From assembly GCA_910587945.1 (NCBI GenBank), contig CAJUNI010000003.1, positions 1 through 64,000 on the forward strand: DNA of 64,000 bases, written 5' to 3'. The translations under genes and the position numbers were made by a program. Source of the DNA: an uncultured Parvibacter sp. Its GTDB lineage: Bacteria; Actinomycetota; Coriobacteriia; Coriobacteriales; Eggerthellaceae. Shown in pieces: positions 45,010 through 53,449 of the stretch. Under the pieces are notes generated by a model. It was not told where the DNA came from, did not search any database, and was given only the letters and a program-made list of their open reading frames with translations. The stretch's first letter is position 1, and each line of letters opens with the position of its first letter.

Positions 45010-46857
45010 CTAATCAAGCTGCAGCATCTGCTGGAAAACCACGTTGTCAAACCCGCGGCGCACATAACACACTGCCTCCGACTTGCTCGTAACTAGCTTC
45101 TGCAAGTCAACGGGAATCTCAACCCCGAGCACCCGCTGGTAGTCTGCCACCACCGTCTCGGTCATGTTGCCCAGAACCGAGTAGTCGGCCTTATCCAAGC
45201 GATTGAACTTCACATCCGCGATCATCTTGTCGATGTGGTCATAGGCATACACCACGCGCCCACCGTGGTCGAACAGGTTGTCCAACTGTGTGGCCACATA
45301 GCCCTTCACACCAGCATCGATCTTCTCGGCGCCGTGGATGATGAGCACATCCCCCACACCCAAAGACCCCACAGCAAAACCGATGGCATTCACCAGCTGT
45401 GCCATAGCGATGCCAGGACCTCGGCGCATCAGCTGAGACAAGTCGTAAATGACCCGCTGCGAGGTCACCGCACGATCAACCGCGTCCGAGGTGAAGTTGT
45501 TAAATAGGTCACCATTAGCCGACAGCAGATTGGAAAATGTCGTGGCCAGCACACTCATCGCATGCAGCTTCTCATCATCGCGTGCCCGAGAGTTCACCAG
45601 CGCCTTGTACTCGGTCTGCAGATAGCTCACGAACATTTGAAGACGCGGCACCTCACGGTGCGGCAGGCCCACCACGCGCAGACGATCACGATTGGCCATT
45701 GCGTTCTCGTACCACATGCGATTGTCGATGTAGAACTGCGTGGCCACGCTCTCAAGCGAACCGCGGATGATCGACCGATCAGCATCGGTGGTCTCATAAG
45801 CCTGCTCGGCCATGAGCGTCAGCTTGCGCATCTGCATCGGAAACACCGACAGCTCGTCATCCACCGAACCAAACATCTCGAACATATTCAAGGCGCCATG
45901 GTTCAAATCCACGTTTGCTGTGATGGTGCGAAATGCCGGTCCCAAATCCAACAGATTGGCCCCATTGAGCACCACATGCACGACCTTGTGTCCGTTCATG
46001 AGCGCTGCCTGTGACAGCTTGGATGCCCACATGTCGCTCACATGCGCACGGTTGCGCTGTGAATTGATCTGCTCGGATGCAATGACCGTATGGTGGCGGT
46101 ACATATCGGTGTCCATGACGATGCCCGATGAGTTCACATCCCCCACCATGTAACCCACGTACTCCCCACCGGGATCCTCCAAGCCATGGGTTACCAGCGA
46201 GTACGAACCCGCGTACTCAGTGGACGTAAAATGGAACCCCTTGCCGCGCTTGGCAGCATTGCCCAGAAGCAACGAGGACAGCTCGCGACGCTGGTCGCCC
46301 TGATAGGGCTTCGCATCCAGCGTGGCAAAACGCTCGGTATAGAGACGCTCGATCTTACCGATAGCATCGTCCAGAGCCTCCACCGTCGGCGCCTTGACAA
46401 GCAGCCGATTGTGCACTGACAGATAGCTCGCGCCCTCATTGAGCTCGGCTGTGATGATGTCAATGTCCGTGGACGTTTTAGACGCCTTTGCCTTGGACGA
46501 GCGATTACCGCCGGCATTCTGCTCATTGGAGTTGATGTTGGACACCTGCTCCGAGCGCGACTGCATGTCGCTCACCCATTTCTCCCCCATACGGCGCACC
46601 TGTTCTAGGTTCACCGTGGACACCCCATCAGACAGCCCAGATGGGATACGATTGATACCCCAGAACGGGCCGAAATTGTCACTTGCCACCGCATGGTGCG
46701 TGAATGTCAGAATAGAGGCAACATAGTCGTCCACCTCGAAGTAATCGCTGTGGAATACATAAGCAAACCGCGGCTTGAGACGGCTTAGGGCCTCAGACGA
46801 GCGAAAAGTCACGTCCGCTTCCTTCTGCTTCTTAGCTTTCTTCCCAAACAGAGCCAT
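45010..46857 (-). CDS. virB4: VirB4-like protein with degenerate ATPase motifs
   Basis: A 615-residue protein; its ATG overlaps the stop of the upstream gene (TAATG). The order of conserved VirB4 blocks is intact: GEYVGYMVGDVN, the P-loop region, HKVVHVVLNGANLLDLGPAFR, LNMFEMFGSVDDE, IRGSLESV, and the C-terminal SQLMRRGPGIAMAQ / VLIIHGAEKI / GGRVVYAYDHIDKM. But the Walker A site reads ASEQINSQRNRAH (no GK[ST]), and the Walker B position reads IIHGAEK in place of DE. It therefore appears unable to hydrolyse ATP in the usual way. With the 46857-47735 gene it makes up a two-gene VirB4. The system would depend on VirD4 or another ATPase for energy. Confidence 0.75.
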   Translation of the reverse strand: MALFGKKAKKQKEADVTFRSSEALSRLKPRFAYVFHSDYFEVDDYVASILTFTHHAVASDNFGPFWGINRIPSGLSDGVSTVNLEQVRRMGEKWVSDMQSRSEQVSNINSNEQNAGGNRSSKAKASKTSTDIDIITAELNEGASYLSVHNRLLVKAPTVEALDDAIGKIERLYTERFATLDAKPYQGDQRRELSSLLLGNAAKRGKGFHFTSTEYAGSYSLVTHGLEDPGGEYVGYMVGDVNSSGIVMDTDMYRHHTVIASEQINSQRNRAHVSDMWASKLSQAALMNGHKVVHVVLNGANLLDLGPAFRTITANVDLNHGALNMFEMFGSVDDELSVFPMQMRKLTLMAEQAYETTDADRSIIRGSLESVATQFYIDNRMWYENAMANRDRLRVVGLPHREVPRLQMFVSYLQTEYKALVNSRARDDEKLHAMSVLATTFSNLLSANGDLFNNFTSDAVDRAVTSQRVIYDLSQLMRRGPGIAMAQLVNAIGFAVGSLGVGDVLIIHGAEKIDAGVKGYVATQLDNLFDHGGRVVYAYDHIDKMIADVKFNRLDKADYSVLGNMTETVVADYQRVLGVEIPVDLQKLVTSKSEAVCYVRRGFDNVVFQQMLQLD

Positions 46858-47735
46858 TAGACCGTCTCCTTACCCTTGAACAGCGACGAAAGCGCCGTAT
46901 CAATATCACTTCCGAACAGAGCCGCAGCCCGTTTGAACACCAGCGTAGAGTTCTCGCACTCGGATACAAACATGTTCTTGGCCCGGTCAAGCGCCTCCCG
47001 ATTATCTGCCTTAATGATCATGTACTGATGGATGGACCTGAAGTTCTTGCCCACACCCTCTGCGAGCGTATGGCGCTCGGCCCGAGCAAGCGCCAGCAGC
47101 TCAGGGTCCCCACCCTGAAGCCGTGCAATGCGCCGATCCATAGCCGCCACCTGCTTCTCTACATGCTGGGGCTCCTTTACAGTCAGAAAGATGAGCTCAT
47201 AGTCGGTGTGCATCTTCCGGAAGAACGTATCGCAACGGTCGATGATCGCATCGCGGTCCTCATCGAACAGAAGCACCGAGCCCGAACCCACGACCGAATA
47301 GGCATAGCCCCACGTGCCATCGGTGAACTCGATAAGCCCGCGGTCATAATCAATGTTCGCAATACGGCACACCCCGCGAAACTCGTTGGCCATATCCGTC
47401 ACACGGCACTTGACACGCCGCTTGCCGCCCGTCATGTACTCGATGGCCACCGGCACCCAGGAGGCCTTGATGCCGCCCAGACCATCGGAGCGCACAAGCA
47501 ACCAGGTGGCCAGCGCCCACAAAAGCACGAACGGGATGATGAGCAAAGGCCCACCTGCTGCCACAAATGACTGGGTAACGATCCAAGCGCAAACAAAGCC
47601 GCTCCCCAAAGCGGCAAGAATCGTCTTCATTGGCAGCGGCCTGAGTCCCACTCCCGAGCTGCCTTGCAGTGCCAACTCCACATCAAGGAACGAACTGTCC
47701 AATGATGTCGGAATCTTATAGGATTTCTTCGCCAT
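46857..47735 (-). CDS. virB3: VirB3/PrgI-like membrane part fused to the VirB4 N-terminal domain
   Basis: A 292-residue protein from ATG 47735 (MAKKSYKIPTSLDSSFL; AAGGGAATT upstream). Two membrane helices at about 35-85 (ILAALGSGFVCAWIVTQSFV, GGPLLIIPFVLLWALATWLL) are the VirB3/PrgI module. Then comes the cytoplasmic N-terminal region typical of VirB4 (FRGVCRIANIDYDRGLIEFTDG, SIHQYMIIKADNREALDRA). The ATPase domain is the separate downstream gene, linked by a 1 nt overlap. In most Gram-positive systems VirB4 is one protein. Here it is split after the N-terminal domain. Confidence 0.75.
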   Translation of the reverse strand: MAKKSYKIPTSLDSSFLDVELALQGSSGVGLRPLPMKTILAALGSGFVCAWIVTQSFVAAGGPLLIIPFVLLWALATWLLVRSDGLGGIKASWVPVAIEYMTGGKRRVKCRVTDMANEFRGVCRIANIDYDRGLIEFTDGTWGYAYSVVGSGSVLLFDEDRDAIIDRCDTFFRKMHTDYELIFLTVKEPQHVEKQVAAMDRRIARLQGGDPELLALARAERHTLAEGVGKNFRSIHQYMIIKADNREALDRAKNMFVSECENSTLVFKRAAALFGSDIDTALSSLFKGKETV

Positions 47736-47767
47736 AGTGACAATTCCCTTTCGTACATCTCCAACTC

Positions 47768-47845
47768 TCACCCAGTCATGCTACCATGTTCACATGCAAG
47801 GCGCACATGCGGATTTCCCGACCGCCAGGCACGCAGGTTCGACAT
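47768..47845 (-). CDS. Candidate 25-residue small ORF before virB3/virB4
   Basis: The minus strand carries a strong RBS (AAGGGGAGAGAG) directly before ATG TCG AAC CTG, giving MSNLRAWRSG... and ending TGA at 47768. It is basic, with no known homologue I can recognise. The strong RBS and leader position suggest a leader peptide, or that the RBS is a decoy. The rest of the 47736-48028 gap holds no gene I can support. Confidence 0.25.
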   Translation of the reverse strand: MSNLRAWRSGNPHVRLACEHGSMTG

Positions 47846-48028
47846 TCTCTCTCCCCTTGAACCTCGAACTGCACAAACCACTGCCTCGCCTGCAATCCTC
47901 TCTCCAAGAGGGCCGCTCCACAGGTTCGCACATACGTCCTCTCCCCTGGGACATGAACCTCCGGAGCAGCCCTCAATTTTTTTATCCCCTGACCGAATCG
48001 CGTCTGCTTCGAACCCCTCTTCTGGCCC

Positions 48029-50230
48029 TTAGTCGAAGCTCATGTCGATGACCCAGTTGTCGCCCCACTTCGGATCCTCGTCCTTGGTCTTCCAGACCAG
48101 CTTAAGATTGGCCCCGAACTCCGTGCCCTTGCGGCTCTTGAGTCCCTCCACACGGATGGTGCAGCCGCTTTCGAGCTGGGTGCGCTCCTCGTCGGTAAAC
48201 ACATGGCCTGCACAGGACTTCGGGCACTTCGGCGTGGACTCGTCGCTCTTCGGGAAATCCCCCGTGACACCGAAATAGGTGCGACCGTTATACTCAAGAT
48301 CATCTTCGAGCCAGCACTCCCAATCATAGGGCTTGCCCGTCTTGCTGGACACTGCAGAGATCACCACATGCTCACCGCGGAACAGACGGTCCACCTCGTC
48401 ATCGGTGAAACGATGCCCGCGGTGGTTGCGATTGAAGCGCTTCGCCTCACCGTTCCACGTGCCCTCGGCATACTCCTTGTCGGCAAAATCAGCCATTTTG
48501 AAACCGCCTTTCTTCGCGTTTCCCTTCATCGTCTCTATATCCTCGCGCACCAGCTTGGCCACTTCGGCCAGAAGCGCATCAGGATCAGCCTTACCCGCAG
48601 CCACATCATCCATCTGCTTGAACACACGCTCAGACAGATGGATATCCCCGATGTTAGTTCCCGGCAGCAGGGCATAACTCATCTCCCCCACCTCGGTCAG
48701 CTTCAGCTTGCCTTTAGTGTCGGAGATAAGCGGATACTTGGTGCCGCAGGCGTCCGCCAGAACGGACACGCGCGTGGCGCCCGTACCCACGTTGTAACGC
48801 TCAAGCTGCTTGCACAGCCACTTTTGCGTTGGATACGGCGGCCGCGGCGGCACACCCTCATGGATAAACGGCTCAGCCTTTGCGCCCAAACCCTTCTTCG
48901 ACACCTGAGTGTCGCTATCATCGTCAGCATCGGCATCGAAAATGCCCTTCCAACCCATGGACTTTGGAATGTTCACGGTGCCCACATAAGTCGGATAATC
49001 GGCCACGTGGCCCTTCTGCTGCTCATAGACGTAATCCTCAGCGAGCATCGTGAGGTAGTTCTTAGCGATGATCTGATACAGAGCACCAGCACCTGCGCCG
49101 AATTTTGCATCCAAGTCACGCAGCGAAGCAGGGACGTTAGGCCCTGGGCGATTCGCCCCGTGAGCCATGCCGTCCTTCACATGGGTCTTGCGAGGTGTGC
49201 GATGTGTAAGCATCGACACATCGGCGCCTACGACCTTGGCAATGGCATTGATTTTCGGCAGAAGCTCATTGAACTGCTCCGCAGTGACACAATGATCTTC
49301 TGTGCGCGGGTAACTCAGCACCTGAGACTCGTACATGCGTTGATAAAGCTTGAGAACAGCGTCGGGCTTCATCCCCTTGGCCGACATGAGCGCCGACACA
49401 CCAGCCAAATCGAGCAGCTTCGGCGGCGCTGTAGTTTTCTCCTTCGTAGAGTCATGCACCACAGCACTCGCGTGCAGCCCACCGGGCACCTCGGCCTTGG
49501 TCGCATAGCGCTCCGTGTCTGGATCGCTGTACACAACCCCATTCTCATCCTTGAAACGATTCTCGTAGAACGGGACGGCCTTGTAGTTGTTGTATGCCTT
49601 GAGCGCATCCCCGATGAGCAGCACCATAGCCGACTTCAGGCGCCCCTGGCGCACGACCACGCGCCCCGGAGACACCTTCGTAGCAATGCGCGTGAACTGC
49701 ATTGACAGGAAGTCCCAGCGATTACGAAACCACGCCTTTTTATAGTCAGGGTCATCGACCATACCAGGCAGCACCACCTGGTTATCCCAGGCTTTTTGGA
49801 TCTCTTTGACCGACTCATCGGCAAAGAACAAACGACCCCACGTCTTGGGTCGCAGGTTGGCCGCATCAAGCGCCTCCCAGGCCAGAAGCTCGCCCTCACC
49901 AGACGGGTCATCATCCGTTGCGATCAAAATCTTATCGCACTTGGACAGCGTGGACTTCATATCGTTGAACACACTCGTAGTGTCCTTACGACGCTGCTGC
50001 TTCCACTTCATATGAGACGGATCCCACGGCAGGTTCGCCAGCTCCCAGGACTTGTACTGCTCGACCAGTGCTGCCGGCACCTGCTTCTCGGGCGGCGCCA
50101 GCTCGAACAGATGACCGCGCAGAGCACAGATGACATACTGCTCGCCTTTGTATGTGCCAGACATACCGCCCAGCGCCTTAGCGAAATTACGCGCAGCACT
50201 TGGCTTCTCGCAAAGAACTCCTGTGGTCAT
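48029..50230 (-). CDS. topB: Type IA DNA topoisomerase III (TopB-like)
   Basis: A 733-residue protein from ATG 50230 (GAGGAGG 7 nt upstream). The TOPRIM domain has Glu8 (CEKPSAA) and ATDDDPSGEGE at 104-114. The catalytic tyrosine is Tyr308 in SYPRT. Residues 560-733 hold small C-terminal domains (FNRNHRGHRFTDDEVDRLF, CPKSCAGHVFTDEERTQL) that are short repeats in place of the zinc fingers. Such topoisomerases are common in conjugative elements, where they resolve or decatenate transferred DNA. In TOPRIM the usual DxD is followed by Pro-Ser. The gene leads into the secretion operon and shares its direction. Confidence 0.88.
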   Translation of the reverse strand: MTTGVLCEKPSAARNFAKALGGMSGTYKGEQYVICALRGHLFELAPPEKQVPAALVEQYKSWELANLPWDPSHMKWKQQRRKDTTSVFNDMKSTLSKCDKILIATDDDPSGEGELLAWEALDAANLRPKTWGRLFFADESVKEIQKAWDNQVVLPGMVDDPDYKKAWFRNRWDFLSMQFTRIATKVSPGRVVVRQGRLKSAMVLLIGDALKAYNNYKAVPFYENRFKDENGVVYSDPDTERYATKAEVPGGLHASAVVHDSTKEKTTAPPKLLDLAGVSALMSAKGMKPDAVLKLYQRMYESQVLSYPRTEDHCVTAEQFNELLPKINAIAKVVGADVSMLTHRTPRKTHVKDGMAHGANRPGPNVPASLRDLDAKFGAGAGALYQIIAKNYLTMLAEDYVYEQQKGHVADYPTYVGTVNIPKSMGWKGIFDADADDDSDTQVSKKGLGAKAEPFIHEGVPPRPPYPTQKWLCKQLERYNVGTGATRVSVLADACGTKYPLISDTKGKLKLTEVGEMSYALLPGTNIGDIHLSERVFKQMDDVAAGKADPDALLAEVAKLVREDIETMKGNAKKGGFKMADFADKEYAEGTWNGEAKRFNRNHRGHRFTDDEVDRLFRGEHVVISAVSSKTGKPYDWECWLEDDLEYNGRTYFGVTGDFPKSDESTPKCPKSCAGHVFTDEERTQLESGCTIRVEGLKSRKGTEFGANLKLVWKTKDEDPKWGDNWVIDMSFD

Positions 50231-50243
50231 AGATATGCCTCCT

Positions 50244-50465
50244 CTACTCTTCGACCATATGCATACGGGCCAGCGCGATAATGTCCCCGCTCAGCTGCAG
50301 CTCCTGCTTGGCGCGATTCCAGTCATCGGACATATGCGCATTGAAGTCCCACTGCATACGCATCTCCTGAAGCTCAACCATGTCTGCTGCCGTGATGGCG
50401 CCCACAAATGGCTCCTTATTCACGACGCACTGGCGCAGCTCATCCCATAGCGTAAGTTCAGACAT
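50244..50465 (-). CDS. Unrecognised small protein (73 aa) before topoisomerase III
   Basis: ATG 50465 (MSELTLWDELRQC) with AAAGGGGAC upstream; ends 13 nt before the topoisomerase start. Helical and acidic, no membrane segment. A TATAAT -10 lies near 50535 on the minus strand. Probably co-transcribed with the topoisomerase; function unknown. Confidence 0.6.
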   Translation of the reverse strand: MSELTLWDELRQCVVNKEPFVGAITAADMVELQEMRMQWDFNAHMSDDWNRAKQELQLSGDIIALARMHMVEE

Positions 50466-50683
50466 AAAAGTGTCCCCTTTCAAATCGCTCTCTCGTGGAA
50501 TGGGGATTCCCGTACCCCATTTCCCTGTTCAAACATTATAAGGCATGGCGTTTCGTTTTGGAAACATTTCTCAAAAGAAACTGACCAGAGTTCAGGCACG
50601 TTCCGACCACCTGGAAAAACGGGCGCTCGCGCCCGCGGTATCGTCCGTGCAGTACACAACTGAAACCGAAGGAAGTGATACCC

Positions 50684-50917
50684 ATGCTGCTCGAATTCAT
50701 CTACGGAAAGAACAACCCTTGCAACCAACTTACTGACGACCAGGCGTTTCCAATCTTCTTCGCCATTGCGACTGTCGTCATCCTCGTGGCCCTTGGCATC
50801 ATCGTCTGCGGATTTACAGGCTGGGTTGGCACCATCCCGTGCACCATCGTGCTCATCGTTGACATCGTGGTCTTCTTCGTAACCCACGCGCTGCTCATCT
50901 GGCCACGAACCGAGTAG
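50684..50917 (+). CDS. Small two-helix membrane protein (77 aa)
   Basis: ATG 50684 (MLLEFIYGKNNPCNQL) with AAGGAAG 9 nt upstream. Two hydrophobic helices (FFAIATVVILVALGIIVCGF, IPCTIVLIVDIVVFFVTHAL). It is the only plus-strand gene in this region, divergent from the topoisomerase unit and converging on the truncated gene at 50919. No homologue recognised. Could be accessory cargo or a membrane-acting toxin; nothing in the sequence decides this. Confidence 0.55.
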   Translation: MLLEFIYGKNNPCNQLTDDQAFPIFFAIATVVILVALGIIVCGFTGWVGTIPCTIVLIVDIVVFFVTHALLIWPRTE

Positions 50918-50918
50918 A

Positions 50919-51317
50919 CTACATAGATTCCAGCTTAATAGCACCCCCGATCATTGCCATGGCGCGTGCCATGGCATTTTTTTGCTGCTCAGTGGTGAGC
51001 TCCAACAGACGATAGTCCAGAACCACCACGTCCCCAGAATCGGCCACCAGCTGAGCGTAAAGACTCTGGTGGTTCCACGGTGACACCCACACCGACGGAA
51101 GCATGTCAGAGCGCACCATATCATCCGTGTAGATGCTCACATACGTGCCGCCCTCCACAGGTACACTTTCAACGACGAACGACAAGCCCCATTGGAAAGC
51201 ACTACAGCGCAGGCACACACAGGTCTGTCGATCCTCCTCCGTGCACCCAAGACTGGCCGGCACGTCATCACAGTGGATTTTGATGTCCACTCCGCGACCG
51301 AGCACGTCGATGGCCAT
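50919..51317 (-). CDS. Unrecognised protein (133 aa), 5' end probably lost to a TnpB insertion
   Basis: The open frame extends to 51551, but the upstream portion is the antisense of a TnpB fragment. So I start at ATG 51317 (MAIDVLGRGVDIKIHC), where the similarity to TnpB ends on the other strand. No RBS precedes this ATG. The product has scattered Cys (CTEEDRQTCVCLRC), a beta-rich middle (GGTYVSIYTDDM) and a helical C-terminal tail (TTEQQKNAMARAMAMIG). Likely a truncated gene. The CxxC-type residues suggest a former zinc-binding protein. Function unknown. Confidence 0.45.
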   Translation of the reverse strand: MAIDVLGRGVDIKIHCDDVPASLGCTEEDRQTCVCLRCSAFQWGLSFVVESVPVEGGTYVSIYTDDMVRSDMLPSVWVSPWNHQSLYAQLVADSGDVVVLDYRLLELTTEQQKNAMARAMAMIGGAIKLESM

Positions 51318-51569
51318 TCGTGCGATATGGGCCGCAGTCGCAACCTGACACTCGCAGATAGACGCATTGTCTGTCCTCGTTGCGGGTACACGGCTGATCG
51401 CGACGTTCACGCAGCACGTAACATGCTCGTGTTCGCACAGGATGCGAACAACATCAAAGTAGGGCAGGAACTGTCCGAATTCACGCTTATGGAGAGCGCT
51501 TTCCCTGCTCGTGATCGCAAGATCATGGGTAAATGGCGCTCGATGAAGCAAGAAGCCACGTTGCTTTAG
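51318..51569 (+). pseudogene. tnpB: TnpB (IS200/IS605 family) C-terminal remnant
   Basis: Plus-strand frame with LTLADRRIVCPRCGYTADRDVHAARNM, which is the TnpB C-terminal zinc-ribbon and the RDxNAARN-like segment (here RDVHAARN). It is followed by a tail of the TnpB type (SMKQEATLL, stop 51569). The upstream 300 residues of TnpB, including the RuvC core, are absent and the frame upstream is unrelated. It is a decayed end of an IS605-group insertion, with no recognisable transposase gene nearby. It appears to have replaced the 5' end of the gene at 50919. Confidence 0.8.
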
Positions 51570-51581
51570 CTGCGTGGTAGT

Positions 51582-52145
51582 TCACCGCACCAACTCTCCA
51601 ATGGCCACGCCATCCGCGTTGTACACAACGTAGTGCTTATTCGGGTCCAGCTCGGCCACATCATCATGAGCATCGCACGAAATCGCACGCTTGCACCCAC
51701 CTACCATACCGAGCGGTGTGCGCTTGGACTCAAGAGCTGCGATAGCCGCCTCCGCGAGCGACACGACACGCCAATTTGGACCATCTTCGACGGCGCACCA
51801 GGTGGCGCCAGCTTTGGCCATGGCCCGCACTGCATCATCAACGCGGTCCTTCTCGCTCATGAGCAGCGTGGACTTGGCCCTCTTGCGCGCCACATCTCCG
51901 CGCCCCAACAGCATATCTGTCTCGCGCGTCAGCGTCTTGATCATTGCCTCGCTGATACCAACGAAGCCTTTATCATCTGCGTGGCTCAGATAATTGCGTA
52001 CCGTGCGGCAGAACCGCAGACGTTCTGCCCGGATGTCGCCCTTCAGTGTTTCCTCATACTCACGGCACTCCATACCGCACGCGCAGCGCACTGCAGCCTC
52101 GTAGCTGCGATATGCCTCCAGAAAACTTCGCGCTGTTACTGCCAT
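51582..52145 (-). CDS. Unrecognised protein (187 aa), possibly with a CBS-like segment
   Basis: ATG 52145 (MAVTARSFLEAYRSYE) with AAGGGGAG 7 nt upstream; ends 12 nt before the TnpB fragment. The N-terminal 90 residues are helical with CACGMECREY. The C-terminal half includes VDDAVRAMAKAGATWCAVEDGPNW and VVSLAEAAIAAL, a pattern like a CBS nucleotide-binding motif. The similarity is weak. Coupled to the MATE-like gene (gap 2 nt). Confidence 0.5.
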   Translation of the reverse strand: MAVTARSFLEAYRSYEAAVRCACGMECREYEETLKGDIRAERLRFCRTVRNYLSHADDKGFVGISEAMIKTLTRETDMLLGRGDVARKRAKSTLLMSEKDRVDDAVRAMAKAGATWCAVEDGPNWRVVSLAEAAIAALESKRTPLGMVGGCKRAISCDAHDDVAELDPNKHYVVYNADGVAIGELVR

Positions 52146-52147
52146 CT

Positions 52148-53437
52148 CTACTCCCCTTTCGCCATACACGTGTCCATATCTGCTGGCGCCATGTCCGCTT
52201 CCCAACCGAACTGGCGATCCAGCTGTTTCACTTTATGATAATACCACAGGGCGCGGCCTGTCGTTTGGAAAAATCCCGTGCTGGCCATAACAAACACGCC
52301 CACCTCTGGTGGAGCCACCATGACCGCAAGCCACGGAACCACCACCCACGCCGGACTTACCATGCAAATCCCCGCGAACACATCCCGTGTCCGCCCGCAT
52401 ATCGTAAGCCAATCCTGCATCTGCGTGCACACTGTCATCAAGACATAATTCGGGATGTACACTGTGACCACCGCCATGGCGAGCCAGAAATCCGCCGACC
52501 CGCACGTGATCACCGCAAACAGATACGCAAATCCGATGCCGGCCAAACACGCCGTCGCGCTCGTGCTGCGCCTAAGTTCGCAGAGCTTCTCACGACCTGC
52601 CCGATACTGCGCCTCATCTCGTGCCCCGTCTGTAGGTAGCATGATCAGAAGCGTGTTGGAATAGGCCTCGTTGGCCAAATCAGACTCGATGACCGCATTC
52701 TGGCACACAATAAAGACTGCATAGTATTCAACCGGCAGAAAGCTCGCGAACATGCTCATGCACCCCGTGCCGCACCGCTTTACCACATCCGTGCCGCAAA
52801 GCGGCGCCCCGACCTTCCAACAAACAGCCCACACATCCCCACTGGGTACCCACGTGCCGCCCCACTCGATGCTTCGTGCCAGGTACACCGAACAGACCGC
52901 ATAGGCCGCCAAAGTTGCGAACAGCACACATATCGGCTCTCTCACCAGCGCAAACATCGCCAGATTCGCTGAGATCGAGACAACGTAAAACATGATAAGC
53001 CCGCGGCGATAGGCCTTCAGTTTCTTCTGCAACCGCGTCACGTCGAACAGATACGTGCAAGCCGCATCGATCGGCGTGTAAACCACCCCGAGCCTGAACA
53101 TGTCGGCCAACACTTGCCGCATCTCATCTGAGATGCCGAACAACTCCGCAATGCTCTCGGCTCCAAAGAACATCGCCAAACCGCACACAAGCCCGCAGAC
53201 CACCTGCACACTGAACAGCCCGCGCTCGTTGACCCGTTTCACCACATAGGTCTTGAACCCCAAAGACCAAATGGCGATGACCAGCATCTCGACCGTGTAA
53301 TAGGCCCCGATGATACCGATGGCCTCAAGCGAGATGTGGTTGCCAATGGCATCGTTGATCACATTGCCCACACCGAGCAACATAAAGCTGATCATCAGCG
53401 AGAAGAACGTCCGGGGCGCCGCGAAATACTTGCGCAT
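52148..53437 (-). CDS. MATE/polysaccharide-flippase-like multipass transporter
   Basis: A 429-residue protein from ATG 53437 (AAGGGG 9 nt upstream). Twelve hydrophobic segments, for example SLMISFMLLGVGNVINDAIG, VVCGLVCGLAMFFGA, ISANLAMFALVREPICVLFA and WLAMAVVTVYIPNYVLM. This matches the 12-helix MATE/MOP fold. Expected MATE features are only partly visible and several helices are interrupted by charged residues, so the substrate is unknown. It is odd to find a transporter of this kind between relaxosome-like genes and topoisomerase; it may be cargo carried by the element. Confidence 0.65.
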   Translation of the reverse strand: MRKYFAAPRTFFSLMISFMLLGVGNVINDAIGNHISLEAIGIIGAYYTVEMLVIAIWSLGFKTYVVKRVNERGLFSVQVVCGLVCGLAMFFGAESIAELFGISDEMRQVLADMFRLGVVYTPIDAACTYLFDVTRLQKKLKAYRRGLIMFYVVSISANLAMFALVREPICVLFATLAAYAVCSVYLARSIEWGGTWVPSGDVWAVCWKVGAPLCGTDVVKRCGTGCMSMFASFLPVEYYAVFIVCQNAVIESDLANEAYSNTLLIMLPTDGARDEAQYRAGREKLCELRRSTSATACLAGIGFAYLFAVITCGSADFWLAMAVVTVYIPNYVLMTVCTQMQDWLTICGRTRDVFAGICMVSPAWVVVPWLAVMVAPPEVGVFVMASTGFFQTTGRALWYYHKVKQLDRQFGWEADMAPADMDTCMAKGE

Positions 53438-53449
53438 TGCGCCCACCCC

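Noticed and set aside
47776..47976. 66-codon open frame before virB3/virB4
   Set aside because: No RBS at its start. The strong RBS in this gap belongs to a shorter frame (47768-47845), which I list only as a weak candidate.
50545..50736. Open frame of 63 codons on the plus strand before the small membrane protein
   Set aside because: No RBS, and it overlaps the better-supported gene at 50684 in another frame.
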